Source of the DNA: Ceratodon purpureus
Taxonomy: Eukaryota > Streptophyta > Bryopsida > Pseudoditrichales > Ditrichaceae
Length of the DNA stretch: 64,000 bases
Direction: 5' to 3'
NCBI GenBank assembly: GCA_014871385.1
Contig: CM026430.1
Location: 5,686,630-5,750,629, forward strand
In this document: positions 1-13,206 of the stretch, piece after piece
How positions within the stretch are numbered: position 1 is the first letter of the stretch
How the letters are laid out: every line of letters begins with the position of its first letter
Made by a program: the position numbers and the translations under genes
Notes under the pieces: generated by a model
What the model was told of the DNA's origin: nothing
Databases searched by the model: none
The model's input: the letters and a program-made list of their open reading frames with translations, nothing else

Positions 1-420
1 AAACATAATTCTAGATATAAAATATATATATATATAAATTAAATAAATTTTATGGTGTATTATTATGTTTATTTTTAAACATTTATGAATGTCATTTATA
101 AATGTAATTCTAAATGTAATTATAAATATAATTATAATTACAAATTTAATTTTGAATGTAATTTTTGAATTTCAATTATATAATTAAGAAAAAAATTAAA
201 AATTATTTTTTACCAATTAAAATGTCAATGTAATAAGTTTTATGTTTACTAATATCAAAAACAAAAAATTCATAGTTTAATCATAATTAAAAAAATAAAA
301 TTATAGTTGAATAAGTTTTAAATTGTTTAGCAGATATAGTACAATTATTTTTTGTCAATTTTTACATTTTGAAATTCTTTACACTCACAATTCATTTCTA
401 AAAAATTCATTGAAAAGCAT

Positions 421-501
421 GATCTTCAACAACAGCGCTTCTTAATCACGATCTTCAACAACAGCGCTTCTTAATCACGATCTTCAACAACAACACTTCT
501 C
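421..501. repeat. 29-bp tandem repeat, about 2.8 copies
   Basis: The unit begins GATCTTCAACAACAGCGCTT and repeats at 421, 450 and 479. The first two copies are identical and the third is truncated and diverged (CAACAACAAC replaces CAACAACAGC). Confidence 0.9.
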
Positions 502-1770
502 GAGCCAGCACCACGTCGTCTAAGGTATACACACCTATAATCGACATCTTAAGCATTTCAGCATAGTATATCTTGGGTTATCAAGAAAGAATTTTTTTTG
601 TATATAGAAAAATAAGGTTCATAAAGACTAAGTTTTTCAAAAAAATTAATCAAGTAAAATTAGAATTACTGCAAATTATTTTGTTCAAAAGCTGGTCACA
701 ACCCATAACCAACATATAGCTACACTCATGACCGACAACAACAAGAGTAGTGAACAAACATAAGACTATCTATTTCCGTAACACTCACAAAGGCATTCTA
801 TTGGAAAACACATCCTAAATCTTTTGTTCATCAGTTATCGGTTTCTGGTTTTCCAATTCACAGCAACCAGTAAGTCTACTAATCTGTGATGGGTTTGTTA
901 TCGGTTATGGGTGTGTATACCATTGTTGACGGCTGCCACTTCACCTTCCATGAGCTTTATTTTATTTTATTTAAATATATATACGTTTTATATTTAAAAT
1001 TATATTTTTAAAAACAAATTAATATAAAATATCCTATTTTAGATAATAATTTCAAAGTTCAGTTTTGATGGTTCTAAAAATGATTTCAAATATTTATTGT
1101 TGGAAGATGGTCACTTTTGTGTGTGGTGGCAATGAGAAGCATCAACGTTCAAACAAGCTGTCAACTTTTTTATTCAACATGAAGAAAATCAGTTTCAATA
1201 TCATCTATGGTAAATTTTAACACATCTTATATACATACCAGAAAAATAACAAGGAAGAGGATATAGGCTTCATTTAGCATTCAAATGGTATATTGAGCTG
1301 AAAATTTTAGCAATGACTTAAGTACAAAAACAATGAATTATGGATTGTAGACATGAAGGAGGAATGAAAGAAAAGGTGGATGACATCTAGTAGGCACTTT
1401 CTTCGTAGCCGTGAGGCGGAGGTCTTAATTCCCTCCAGTTTCGCAAATGGATTTGATTGGTTGAGAAAAAAATGTGTTTTTTATTATAAAAAGTTTTTTT
1501 AGTCAAATTTGACATTGGCCTTAAGGCCAAGAATTGGCCTTGAAGCTAAGAATTGGCCTTCCATTCTTGGTGCATCCGACTCATCAAGCTCGGGCCATGT
1601 CAAAACTTGCATTTTCTAACTAAAATATTCATACCACCAAATTGGCCAGGCCTCTAAATGTAATAAGGTTGGTGCCAATTTCAGTCTCTTAGCCATTCAA
1701 AAGGAGGAATTCAAGCCTTCAAACGAGCTAAATTGGCCCGGCCCCTTAATGAAAATCGGCCCTTAGTATG

Positions 1771-2056
1771 ATGGTTTATTTTTACTTCAGTAACTAAATT
1801 GGTTGCTAAGTAAAGTGATTGTAACTGTGGTAAGATGTGAAGGTCGGAACAAATCATTTTTTGTGATTTGGTATAGGAAGTGATGGTTTTTTTTTTTTTT
1901 TTTTATTTTTTTTTTTTTTTTTTAACTATAGTAACTACGATGGTTTAGAAGTGAAGTGACTTTAGATGTTGTAATGTGGTAGAGGTGGGAACATATCATT
2001 TTGATGTGCTGGTCTGGGAAGTGATGGTTTATTTTCACATCAATAACTAAATTGGT
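1771..2056. repeat. Imperfect direct repeat around a poly-T tract
   Basis: A segment reading GTGATGGTTT...AACTAAATTGGTTG recurs in diverged form. The first copy spans about 1771-1886 and the second about 1940-2056, with the phrase GGAACA(A/T)ATCATTTT shared. A T-tract broken by one A lies between them at 1887-1923. Confidence 0.65.
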
Positions 2057-2317
2057 TGTCTATACATGGGCCACACCAAAAACTCCAACAACTGGTCCAA
2101 AATATTATAGCAGAGGAGGATAGATAAGAAGAGGCCCTTAAAGCTCTCAAGATTGAACCATGAGGTCTCATGTTCGACTTGCTGCAATGTCAAGGGCCAT
2201 TCGTTCTGTTGCAGCTTGGAGTTTCTACTGTCAAGCTTGGGGTTTCTACTATCGGAGTTTCTACTGTCAGGCAACATTCTTCTGTGTTTAGGGTTTAGGG
2301 TATGAAACTCTGTCTTC

Positions 2318-2480
2318 ACTGTTGGAGTTTCATAGAATGTTGCATGACTGTTGTCACTGTTGGAGTTTCATAGAATGTTGCATGACTGTTGTCACTATTG
2401 GAGTTTCATAGAATGTTGCATGACTTTGGAGTTTCATAGAATGTTGCATGACTTTGGAGTTTCATAGAATGTTGCATGAT
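2318..2480. repeat. Tandem repeat with two unit lengths
   Basis: The core TGGAGTTTCATAGAATGTTG is repeated five times. The first copies are spaced about 38-39 bp and carry a CTGTTGTCACT spacer. The last copies are spaced 28 bp because that spacer is lost. Further downstream (2496-2615) a different phrase, CATTCCAAT(A/C)TTTTTGGAGA, is repeated three times. Confidence 0.85.
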
Positions 2481-5036
2481 TGTAGAATGCTCAAATTCCA
2501 TTCCAATATTTTTGGAGACCATTCCAATATTTTTAGAGATGAAGTTTCTACTTTGAAACTCCAATACTATAGAATGCTTCAACAGAATCAAATCCCATTC
2601 CAATCTTTTTGGAGAAGACTAATGTTTTTGGCTTGTGAGAGGGTTGTGACCGTGGTGGAAAGATAGTGGGAAGAAGACCTAGAAGTGATGTCAGGGTGGG
2701 AAGGTCCGTCATGTGTCATCAAAGTAGGAGGGATTTGTTCACATTTAATTGAGATTTAGAGTCCATCTGTCAATTTTTTAGCGTAAATTTTGGTGACAGT
2801 TTGAAGTTCAAGTAAGTTATAAAAATATATTAGGATATGAATAATAATTCATTTATTTGTCCATGAAATTTACAAACTTTATTTAAAGTATTGAATTCAA
2901 GGTCTATAATCATACAATTTCATTATTTAAAAAAATCAATAGCATTTAATAACAAGGAATCTAAACAAAGTATTTGGAATTGCAAAGAAAAATTAAGTAT
3001 TCAAATCAAATTGGTGGTTAAGAAAATCACAGTGTAATGAATTTAATATCACACTTTTGATTATGGAAAATTTAAATGACAATGAGTGATCACACACTTT
3101 TTATTTTTTACATTTTAGTGATTTAACTATATTAAAAAATTATTAAAAAATGATTTTTTCTTAAAATCTATTAATAAAATATTTTAAATAGTTGATGAAG
3201 TGTATAATGAAACTATTGGATGATCGTTGCAAATTTTGTTTTTTCAAATTTTAATTTTGAAAATTTTAAAAACATTGATTGATATAATTAAGCATTAATT
3301 GGTTTAATTGGTTTAATTATAATACAATAAGATTTTAAATTTTATAGATTAGTTGATTTTTTTAATTTTGTAACCAACTTTTAATTGTTCATTATTTTAA
3401 ATCTTAAAATTAAACCAACTTTTTATGATTTTCTTCGTTCGACAATAAATATGAACATCAGGGAATGACTTCAGCGTCAAAAAAGATTGCATGTAGTTAA
3501 GAACTATGAGAAATACGGGAGTGATCACACTTTAATTCTCAAAGTCAAATTGTTTCTATCGTTTCTGTTGTATACATGATCTTGGTGAACACTATGGATG
3601 AATGGATGCTTAGGTTGATGAATGCACTATCTACTACTCTTTGATATGTAGTAACAGAAAGAATTAAGAATTCTGGTTGAAAACAAAGTGAATGGAGTGA
3701 CTTATTAAGAAGGTAAGAAACAATAATAGATAATTAATGATTAATTAAAGATAGAATAGATAATTGATTGATGAAAGAATGGACAAATAATTGGTGAAAT
3801 ATTGGACAAAAAATTGATGGAAAAATAGACAAACAATTGATGATCTCATTATAAAAGGACTCATATATAAACAATCAAAACTAAAGGTCACTTTTCACTA
3901 TGGACCGTGAAGATTGACCAAAAGAAATCATTTATTTTCATGGTCATGGCGCCGTGATTATGAAAAATCTTTTATTTTTATTTCTTTTAAGAGTATTGGT
4001 TTCTTCTTGTATTACAAAGCAAATTTGGACCAAATCAAATATGGCCGAATTGTTAGTCTCAATCCCTTAGATTGATGTTGACTTCATAAAATTCACATAG
4101 AATCAAAGAACATTATTCATTGAGCGTATTTTGATAACCTATATTTAGGTAACCTATATTTTTGTAGTCATTTTATTTTTCTTAGGCAATGTAAAGTGAA
4201 TTTGGACTGTGATCACTAATTTCAACCTATTCTCAATTTTAGAAGATTGTTGTCAATCCTTGTGGTCCTCAGTGTAAAGTGGTCCTAAACAACTACAAAA
4301 GAATAAACAATGCATAGAATATGTATTTGTTGATATTATATAACTTCAAGAAAATGACAAAATTTGGTGTGAAAAAAATAAATATATAATTATATAGCTT
4401 TAAGAATAAATTTGTAGAATTTGATAACTCCAAATTGGTGATAAAGACATATAGATTTATATAATGGAAGATTCTAATTGTTTTTTTATATTGAAAACAA
4501 ATGATGAAAACTTTAAAATTAAAACTACAAATTGTTCAGATTCATATTTTATTTTAAATATATTTAATATCATAGAATAATAATCTTATTTATTATAAAG
4601 AACTTACAGGATAAAAATTGATGATTGATTACTCAATTAATTAATTAATTAATTTTTGTGATATATTGGATAGTTATGAAATTTACTACGTCACTACTTT
4701 ACATCATTGTTATTGAAAAATGAGTTATTAGTCACTAAAGCTCCTCAAGCACCAAAATGGTCTAAAACAATATTTCGAATGAATTCATAGGGATGAAAAA
4801 TAATTTCTTTTGAGAAATAAAAGACTTTCAGATTATCTGACAAAAATAAATAAGAATTAAATCTTTTATCGACATGGATTATTTATGATCATCATGATTC
4901 ACATTTCACTTTTGAAATAAATTACTTATCATCGTGATTCAAAAATAATCTTTGATTATATAACCATGCAAGAAAGCTGTCGTATCAGAATTTCTCACAA
5001 GAACAATGTTCGACACAAATCCGGATTCTATATCTA

Positions 5037-5410
5037 AGGTAATGTGCCCAAAAACCGTCCCGGCCCAAAAACCGTCCCATAGGCTTGACATAGGCTGTTC
5101 CTGAAACTGTGCAAAATCATTCTAATTCCGTCTATGGCTGCAGAAATTGAGTGCTTGTGATTGGTGCAGAAACGTCATATTCTCAGAATCCAAGTGGTCA
5201 TATTAACCATGACTCTAGGGACGGTTAGTGGAGCACATAGGGCTGAACATTCAAAAATTCATAGGAAATTGTAGACTTACTCAAAAAATGATTTTTTTTT
5301 TGGGATGGCTTTGCACCAGCTTTGCACTTCATCCAAAAATTATAAAAAAATTCCACCACTATTCCAAATGAGCAAACCTGAAATTCGGACGGTTTCTGGG
5401 CACCTTACCT
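5037..5410. mobile_element. MITE-like element with terminal inverted repeats and TA duplication
   Basis: The left end AGGTAATGTGCCCAAAAACC is mirrored at the right end: the reverse complement there reads AGGTAAGGTGCCCAGAAACC, and similarity continues through CGTCC. Both ends are flanked by TA (5035-5036 and 5411-5412), as expected for a Tc1/mariner-type target duplication. The 374-bp interior has no coding capacity, so if mobile it would be non-autonomous. It ends about 370 bp upstream of the RPL12 start codon. Confidence 0.7.
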
Positions 5411-5650
5411 TAGTAACTAACCAACTAATTGATTAACTAACCTACTAATTAATTAACTGACTAACCTTGAAAAGCCTAAATTCGGAGCCATACTTCATGT
5501 CCACAGTTCTCAATCGTCGATTGAGGGCTAAACATCCGACGGATCAGATCACACTCCCGCATTAGGCGCAAAGTTCCGAGGGGAACAACCCCACTCGTGG
5601 GGAACAAGACCCTGGTCTGCCCGCGACAACCTGCCCGAGAGAATTATCGA

Positions 5651-5691
5651 AAACCCTAATGAGCCCGGCATAAGATACACTAAAACCCTAA
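5651..5691 (+). promoter_or_regulatory. Two telo-box motifs upstream of RPL12
   Basis: AAACCCTAA occurs at 5651-5659 and again at 5683-5691, 120 and 88 bp upstream of the RPL12 ATG. Telo-boxes are a known cis-element of plant ribosomal protein and other growth-associated promoters. No clear TATA box is visible. Confidence 0.7.
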
Positions 5692-5778
5692 AATGGACTC
5701 TTTTCGTTTGTCGTCGCTGCTGGAGATACTCCCTGTCGTCTCTACTTCCCCCCGCGATCCCCACGGCAGCCGAACACC

Positions 5779-7215
5779 ATGCCTCCCAAGTTGGACCCCT
5801 CCCAGATCGTCGAAGTCTATGTCCGTGTCACAGGTATCTCCCCTTTTTTACACCATTTTTGCACCATTTTGCAACATTTTTGGGAAGAATTTTTAGGTGC
5901 ATTGTAATCAGGGGTTTAGTTCCTGAGTTTTTCCGAGCTTGGAATTGATGTAGCCTCAGAATACCTTCATGGATGTTGACGTGTGGATTCAGTTGGGATA
6001 GGAGGTTTTTGGTGGGATGTGAATGTGGTGGGACTTGGGTTTGGGATTTAGGGTTTAGGGTTTAGTGTAGGGTTTCTGGGTTGGTAGAGATCAATGGAGG
6101 TTTTTACATTGGGGAGTGATAGTGAAATCAGTTGTGGCTTTCTGTGTGGTGAGGGTTGCGAAGGAGAATATGGTGTAATTCTTGTATTGATTTTTGTGGG
6201 TTGTTTGGTTGGTGTTAGGTGGAGAGGTAGGAGCGGCCTCCTCCCTTGCGCCAAAGATTGGTCCCTTGGGTCTGTCGCCCAAGAAGGTTGGTGAGGATAT
6301 CGCCAAGGAGACTGCCAGGGACTGGAAGGGTCTTCGTGTCACTGTCAAGTTGACTGTGCAGAACAGACAGGTACATTCGTACTCTCTCACTTTGTGAGTT
6401 GGAGGATAAAATTCTAGGTTAAAACAGGATTTGTGGGCTTTTCAGTAGGTTGGATTAACAACGTTCATCAATGAGCATTTTCTCTTGTCAGTGCACTTTT
6501 TATTTGATCCCCTGACAATGTTAATTCTATTTATATTGATAGGGTAGTGTAGCTGAATCTTAATTCTGATATGGTCTTCACAAATTGCTCTCGCTAAAGA
6601 AGGGTTTTAAGAAATTTCGTCTTATTTGGGGTGTGATTGGCATGTTCTAGAGCCGTTTTTAGGTTATTTTCGCATGTCACTACTTCTATGGATGTCACTT
6701 ATATATTTGATTAGTGGTCTGTGATGCCTAAATTTTGCGTTATCTTTCCGAACGGTTGGATTTATCCATCCTTGTGGAAGCAAGATGACTGAGACCTTAG
6801 CCCTATCCCAAATGATAAGAAGATTTTGATGGCCTACACGGTTACTTCGATGGATTTCACAACTGTAAATTGAGTTACCTGTCAGATATAGACTAACGTT
6901 AAATGCTGGATGTTCCTGTAACAGGCTAAGGTAGCTGTGGTTCCCAGCGCTGCTGCTCTAGTCATCAAGGCTTTGAAGGAGCCAGAGCGTGACAGGAAGA
7001 AGGTGAAGAACATCAAGCACAATGGCAACATTTCTCTTGACGACGTCATCGAGATCGCCAAGATCATGGCCCCCAGGTCGATGGCCAAGGAGTTGGCAGG
7101 CACCGTCAAGGAAATTCTGGGTACATGTGTGTCTGTAGGGTGCACTGTTGACGGCAAGGACCCCAAGGACCTCCAAACGGAGATCGACGATGGCGAGGTG
7201 GAGATTCCCGAGTAG
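5779..7215 (+). CDS. RPL12: 60S ribosomal protein L12 (uL11)
   Basis: This encodes cytosolic large-subunit protein L12/uL11, which binds the 28S rRNA GTPase-associated region at the base of the P-stalk. Three exons join in frame: 5779-5833, 6219-6370 and 6925-7215, giving 165 residues, the usual eukaryotic length. The introns begin GT and end AG. The start was chosen because [17 protein letters not shown] matches the family N-terminus. Family-typical stretches follow: [53 protein letters not shown] and a C-terminal [15 protein letters not shown]. The first intron contains a short telomere-like GGGTTTAGGG run near 6047-6062. Two telo-boxes lie upstream. No defect is visible. Confidence 0.97.
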
Positions 7216-9480
7216 GGCGAAGAGATTTATTTTCTTTCTTAGATTGCCCAGTTTTGACATGAAGATGTTCAATTAATCCCTGTTTATGTGATCCACTTGT
7301 TCATTAATGAGAGATCTTTCAGGTGTATTTCTACAAGTGTAGGCTTTCATTGCCACCTGTCACATTTTTATTTCGAATTGGAGCTTCATTTCCAGAACAT
7401 TTTTTTTCTCTAGAAGAAAACTTGTCATCAGGCTGAATATCAAATATTTACAACTTTGATTGTCATTTTGGAAATGACCATCAAATTTGAACTCACGAAG
7501 TGGGTAGTTTTGAACCCAGTATGGCGATACGTGCTGAAAGTAAGTACACTCTGCAAATGGCGATTGTCTTTGGTTCTTGGAAGCGCGTCGCCAAGCACTA
7601 CAAGACGCTGACCTTGTTTGTAGCAGAGGAGAGGATAGACGAGGTTGTCTGCATAATGTCACCAAATGAGAATCTACACAAAATTATTATTATTATTATT
7701 TTACTTAAGGAGTATGGCGCCTTCTCCGGAGCCTGGATCCGATGTTTAGGTCTAAAGCTTTTCATCTAAAATTACTCCCTCGGCAGCAAATCATTTGAAA
7801 CATGATTTACTCGACATACTCGGCTCTTACCTCTGATAGTCAGTTTATTCAGATGTTGGAACTTTTTCCGTCATTAACCCCTCAAGGATGGAGGGGTATT
7901 TCTGCAGTTTTTGAGTCAAAACAGAGCCATACCTGCACTTTCCAATGTGTGACACATTTGAGGAACACCAGAAGCAATTTAAGCGGAAGATCTTTGAAAG
8001 TAGTGGGCTACCAAAATCTGCACCAAATTTTTGGTTTGGAGAAGCAACAGATTGGGAGATAATAGAGATAATAACATGTGAAGTTTGGAAGATTAGTGAA
8101 TTTTTGAAATACTAACAGTGAGTTTCCGCGTTTGACTGAAAATTGCTACTTCACAAATTTATAGAAACTTGGCAACTAAAGTTGATTCTCTTCTGTAGTA
8201 TGTTAGGAACATGCACAATTTTTAAAGATTTTTCTGAATTACTAATTTGGAGAAAATGGATTTGACATAAGTGTCACTCTGAAACTTGATTTTTTTCAAC
8301 AAGGAGTTGTTCTTGCACTTTTTGACAAATTTTAAAGGGTTTATGATAAATCCAGGCATACAAGCATTCGAAAAAAAAATGCTAAAAACTCAAATCTACT
8401 TGCAGAGATCTTCATTTCAGTGCGCAATGTGCTCAAAGTATAGGGAAATGCAATGTTCAATCTAGCATACCAAATACAATGCTCAGACCAATAAAAACAC
8501 CCTCACCACCCAACTTATTTTTTTTTTCTAAAATGAGGGGTGAACTTTCTCAGTGAATTTTCAGCATATCCATACTGCCAACTTGATTCTGAAGAGGTTA
8601 GGAACAAGAAACACTTAAATCCGACCCTTCTAGGGCATTTTACAATGCTTTCTATTTATGGCGTAAATAAAAAGTGGTTGCTTCGTCTTTTAGGGGTTAA
8701 TAATTCAATACCACATTGAAGGATTTTGTTATATGGCTCAACCTTCCATCGTAAAATAGTTGAATTACTCTTCTCTGTATATTAAAATAATTTTGTTCAT
8801 CTGTCTATGGAAGTCAAGAGCAAAATGAAACATACAGTGGCCAATTAGGCGCTGTAATGCCGAATGATTAATTAATTTTGAATTTTTAAATTTGGCAAAT
8901 CTAATTTCGTCGCGATTCCAGTTTTTTAGTACAAATACGATTTTTCCATTTTCAAAAAAATGGATATTTTGGCACTTCAAGAAAGGACTTCATTTTGCCG
9001 AATTGAGCATGCAGGTTTGGTAATCAAATACCTTAACTAAAAATGGGGGAATGCTAGGACATGAGCAATGAACGGTGAGCCATGTGCCGTGAGCAAGATT
9101 CCATGAGCCGTGAGACTTTTCATTCATCAATGAGGATGAACTCAACCAAAATGAATGAACAATTTGAAAATGATCAAAGCATACTTCAACTGAAATGATG
9201 ATTGGTACTCCAACGTGTCAAGTTTAATCAATATGATGGCCAAGCTGAGGATAAAAGAACCGGCTAATGGACATCAAACAATTAATGAAGTTGCATATCA
9301 AGGAAGACTGTTGGGTGTTCAGGAGTTTTGCCATAGCTACTTGCAAGCCTTGGCCAAGGAAATTCCACAATAGAGTCTAGAAATACAATAACGGAGATTA
9401 CGTTCAAACTTGGATTTGTGAATGGCAGTCACTAAGAGATCACGATAGTTTGTGGTCTAAGATACCAAATTTGAGGTGAG
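7216..9480. other. Intergenic, no gene recognised
   Basis: This follows the RPL12 stop and contains its presumed 3' UTR. Open frames at 7500-7769 and 7802-8062 have no recognisable motif and sit in AT-rich sequence. A weak transposon-like candidate (7873-8701) is listed separately. Near 9059-9120 a short phrase built on GTGAGC(C/A)ATG is repeated several times. Confidence 0.6.
7873..8701. mobile_element. Weak candidate element bounded by ATTAACCCCT inverted repeats
   Basis: ATTAACCCCT at 7873-7882 is the inverse of AGGGGTTAAT at 8692-8701. The interior has no coding capacity. A similar CCCCTAAAG inverted pair occurs inside the better candidate at 37054-37966, and both share a GAGGGGTATTT/GAGGGTATTT phrase just inside the left end. 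This could be chance. Confidence 0.25.
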
Positions 9481-10474
9481 GCAAGTACATCTGTAGATTG
9501 TGAGTATTGGCGAGGGGTAAGGTGGAGAGAGCAATGGAGCCTTGATTTGCAATGGAGGTTTCATTGCCAAGACTGGGGGTTTGATCCTTGTCGAGATTGC
9601 AACTATGTCCAAAATGAAGAGTTGCTCAGAATGTATGGAAAGAGACAAAAGAAGAAGGCATACTACTATCCAGGAGCTAAGTCTGATAGAGTTAGAGAGC
9701 GTTTAGAAGAATTGTATCCTGCTATTTACTAGTATAGTAAGATGCCAAAAAACAAGTGTATCTCGGAGAGTTTAGGAAGAGCTATTGTGTCAAAGGTATG
9801 CCATGGCCACCCAATGAATTGAGCCGAGTACGCTTCAGAGAGATGGAGTGTGAAAAGAAATGAAAAAAAAAGGGATTCTGTGATGAACTATGAAGCAAAA
9901 GAGCCCAAAGATTCATATTATCAATTGGCAAAGGCGAATATTGATGGAGAGTTAGCAAAATTAGAACTGCAATACAACGAGGTAGAGGCTCAATATAGCA
10001 ATAAACATATTTTCATTAGTACGTTAATGTCATCGCCGAAGAATCTTGCCATTGGAGCTGACGAAGAGAAAATCAAGATACGGATATCTAAGCTGCGAAG
10101 ACAGTTGCACGTTTCGAAGGGTGTTCGAAAAAATATCCTGGAAAAGACGGCCTCGGGTATTGACAGCGATGATGCAAGGGATAGACAACAACACGTGGAA
10201 GAAAGGATCATGGAGGAAGAGCAAATTCTGAATTTGAAGTACAAGCTTAAGAGAAAAGATATAGCCTTAATCGATACAAAAGGTGAGATATTCGAAGCCA
10301 TCAAAGAGCTCCAGCGACTTCAATCTCTAATGTAGGACCTTCAAGAGAAATCTGATTGACTGAGAGGAAAACTCGTGAAGGTCAACAGCCCAAGTGGAAG
10401 CGCAAACATCTCAGCTCAAACATTGGAGGGGTTAATTATTCCAAAAGAAAGAACTAGTGAAAACAAAACTAGAT
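9481..10474 (+). pseudogene. Decayed coding trace with coiled-coil character, unidentified
   Basis: One frame reads protein-like over about 990 bp but is broken by stops at 9730 (TAG), near 9820 (TGA), 10333 (TAG) and after. The first part has CEYW, HCQDWGFDPCRDCNYV and a basic RQKKK stretch. The second open piece (161 codons, 9850-10335) is rich in Glu, Lys and Leu and looks like a coiled coil, for example KIKIRISKLRRQLHVSK and EERIMEEEQILNLKYKLKRK. All pieces share the same frame, which argues for a former continuous gene rather than chance ORFs. I do not recognise the family. A transposon-related gene is likely given the setting, but that is inference. Confidence 0.45.
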
Positions 10475-13132
10475 GAATCGGATCCAATTACTATAAAGTT
10501 TTTCAATTTCTAATGTGAAGTTGTTATTTCATAAATCTACACCTATGAATGTCAAGAAGTTTAGAATAGAACTCTTATTAACTAGATTTAGTATCTTATT
10601 GTATCAACTATTATGTTATATTATTAATCATAACATTTAAGCTACTCCCATGCAGGTTAAGCTTTATATCAATTTCCATGATTTGATTCAACTAGTGTAT
10701 GTAACATGAATTGTGAATAACTATAGTCGTTAAATATTTGGGTGCAGATCAAAGGTTCTGACGAACACAAAAGGAGTTCCTGATTGCGTACACGGAACAA
10801 CAAAATGTAACAATGATAAATTTGATGTAGAATTTTGAGGATTTTAATGAGGCCTTAGATCTTAAGTCTTAATGGAATCAATTTCACATAAATAGATATA
10901 TTTCACTTTCTGACTTTTTGCGGTGAACCAATGTTTTGTAGAGTCTATGATTATAAACTGAGATTTTATCATCATGTAAAAATAGCCACTTGTTTCAAAT
11001 ATATTTGATTTCAAGTGCAATAATTCATTAAATAAATATATGCACATTTTGAACGTATGTTGTATTGGACAAAATAAAATTAGTGATGAATTGAAGCTAC
11101 AATTGCTTATAGTGGCACAAGACGACATAAAATAGAACCTGGTAAGTGTAAATGACAAATATTGAAACTGAACTCAAATCAATAGCTTTGGACCCGTTTG
11201 GCATTGAACTATTACATAGATGCCAAACAATGTTAATTGGTAGATGAACCATGTCTTAGCTACAAATATTAAGAGTGGAATCAGAGTAGCACGCAAATAC
11301 CAAAAAGTGAACATAGAAGGTCCAAACTAGCAATAGAATGGTCTAAGATTCAATCAGAGTCTATGTACCCATTCGGCACCAAATGCGGTGAGGCATCCTA
11401 GTTGGTTGGACTCCTTTGGGCCAAGCGAGAGTAGACTAGGTCAATACCGAACAGAGAGTTTAAGCAAACTGGAACACCCTGTTCCGTACAGAACACCATC
11501 CTCGGCACCAATAGGTTTTCCAAATCAATACCTTTGGGCCACAGACATAATTGAGAGTTATTGAAGTTGTTCCTGCCAAACAGGTGGTACAATCCTTAAT
11601 TTATTCTTCGAACTTATTGTTTAATTGACGAAGAGAACATTTCCTACATATTGTTTTTACATAAATCATACTCGAGCAAAAGGAGATTTTGTTAATTACA
11701 CACCAAAAAAAAACAGTAAATTCCATTTCAATATTCACTAGTTAGTATTTGGTATAAAGTAGGAAAATGTATCATATAATATTAGATACGTAACTTATAT
11801 AATTATATAGACATACATCTACATTGATATATCGGACAAAATATTTGAATATACAAATACATTTATTATCTTAATATAGATACATTTATTAAATTTATTA
11901 TTCCATGATAAAAAAACTAAATTAAAATGGATATTTATAAATGATTGCATACATATCTAAAACTTACTGATTGTATGGACTAATTTAATATACACCATGT
12001 TCAATATATACATATGACTTGTTGTTATTTTTAAATAGATAGATAAAGAATTTAACATAGAGATGCAAAACATCAATGTGTACATTTATATATTCAAATT
12101 CATAGTTTATGAATTGAAAGTTATGGAATAAAAATTTATTAATTATACAATCTAATTTAAAGATCAAATTTATGGTTAAGAAAATGTGCTTAAAAAATAT
12201 ATTAATAAATACAAATTATATATGTATTAATAAATATATATACGCATATACATATGTCTTGTTATTGTTTTATATTGGATAAATATTGAATTAAGAGCAA
12301 TGATATAAAAATTTGTGAATTATACAATCTAAAGTACTATTCAAATTACTCATTAATGAAATGTGCTTTAAAAAATATATTAATAAATATAAATTGTATA
12401 TGTATAAATACATGTATTCATAAATATGTATATATTCATATTTATCTCTATATATATAATAAAAAAATTAAAACACCAAAACATTTTGTTGCGTGTGTTT
12501 AATTCAATTATTTTATGGTGTCTATAAATTATCGTATTAATATAGAATCTACATTTATTTTATATTAATCTATGAAACATATGCAAACGCATTATTTTTA
12601 ATATTAAATTTTATCATGCTATTATAGCATCAAATAATTGTGTACTTCCAAGGACTTTTAAAATAATGTAAATTTAAAAACATGATGATAAATTAAATTG
12701 ATTTATCTTTATAAATCAAATTATGTATTAATATGTACAAATTTTTGTTAAACAACATACAATGTTGTTCTTGTTTATAAATGAATAATGAATTAGAAAA
12801 TATTATTAATAGAAATTAATTTATACCTCTAATATTAGAAAATATAAGATTTCTCAGTCAAGCCATTATAATTTTGAATAAGTAAATCCATTATATTATA
12901 AGAATATCCAATAGTCCATTCTTGTAAATAGGAGAGTAGTTTTATCTCACTATCTCCATTTCGTGTGGGCACCGGGTCATTTGGCGCTATGAATAGACAC
13001 TTTATTCACGCCGGCCTTGATAAAGGATTGGTGTTTCTATCTATCTATATGAATATTCGATGAAAAAAATAAAAAAAAAATAAAAAAATAAAAAAATAAA
13101 AAAATAAATATATATATACTTACATATTTAAT

Positions 13133-13206
<74 letters not shown>

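Larger units (their letters stand above)
1..5036. other. AT-rich gene-free region with short repeats
   Basis: No gene is supported here. Open frames are short and lie in repeats or AT-rich sequence without recognisable protein. The stretch contains three local repeat clusters listed separately (421-501, 1771-2056, 2318-2480), a run of ATTA units near 4637-4655, and long A/T tracts. I see no RNA gene. Confidence 0.7.

Noticed and set aside
2120..2200. tRNA- or SINE-like phrase (AACCATGAGGTCTCATGTTCGACTTG)-type region
   Set aside because: It only loosely resembles a B-box and shows no A-box or cloverleaf; not enough to call a tRNA or SINE.
6047..6076. Telomere-like GGGTTTAGGG repeats in RPL12 intron 1
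   Set aside because: Only two to three degenerate units; not an interstitial telomere array.
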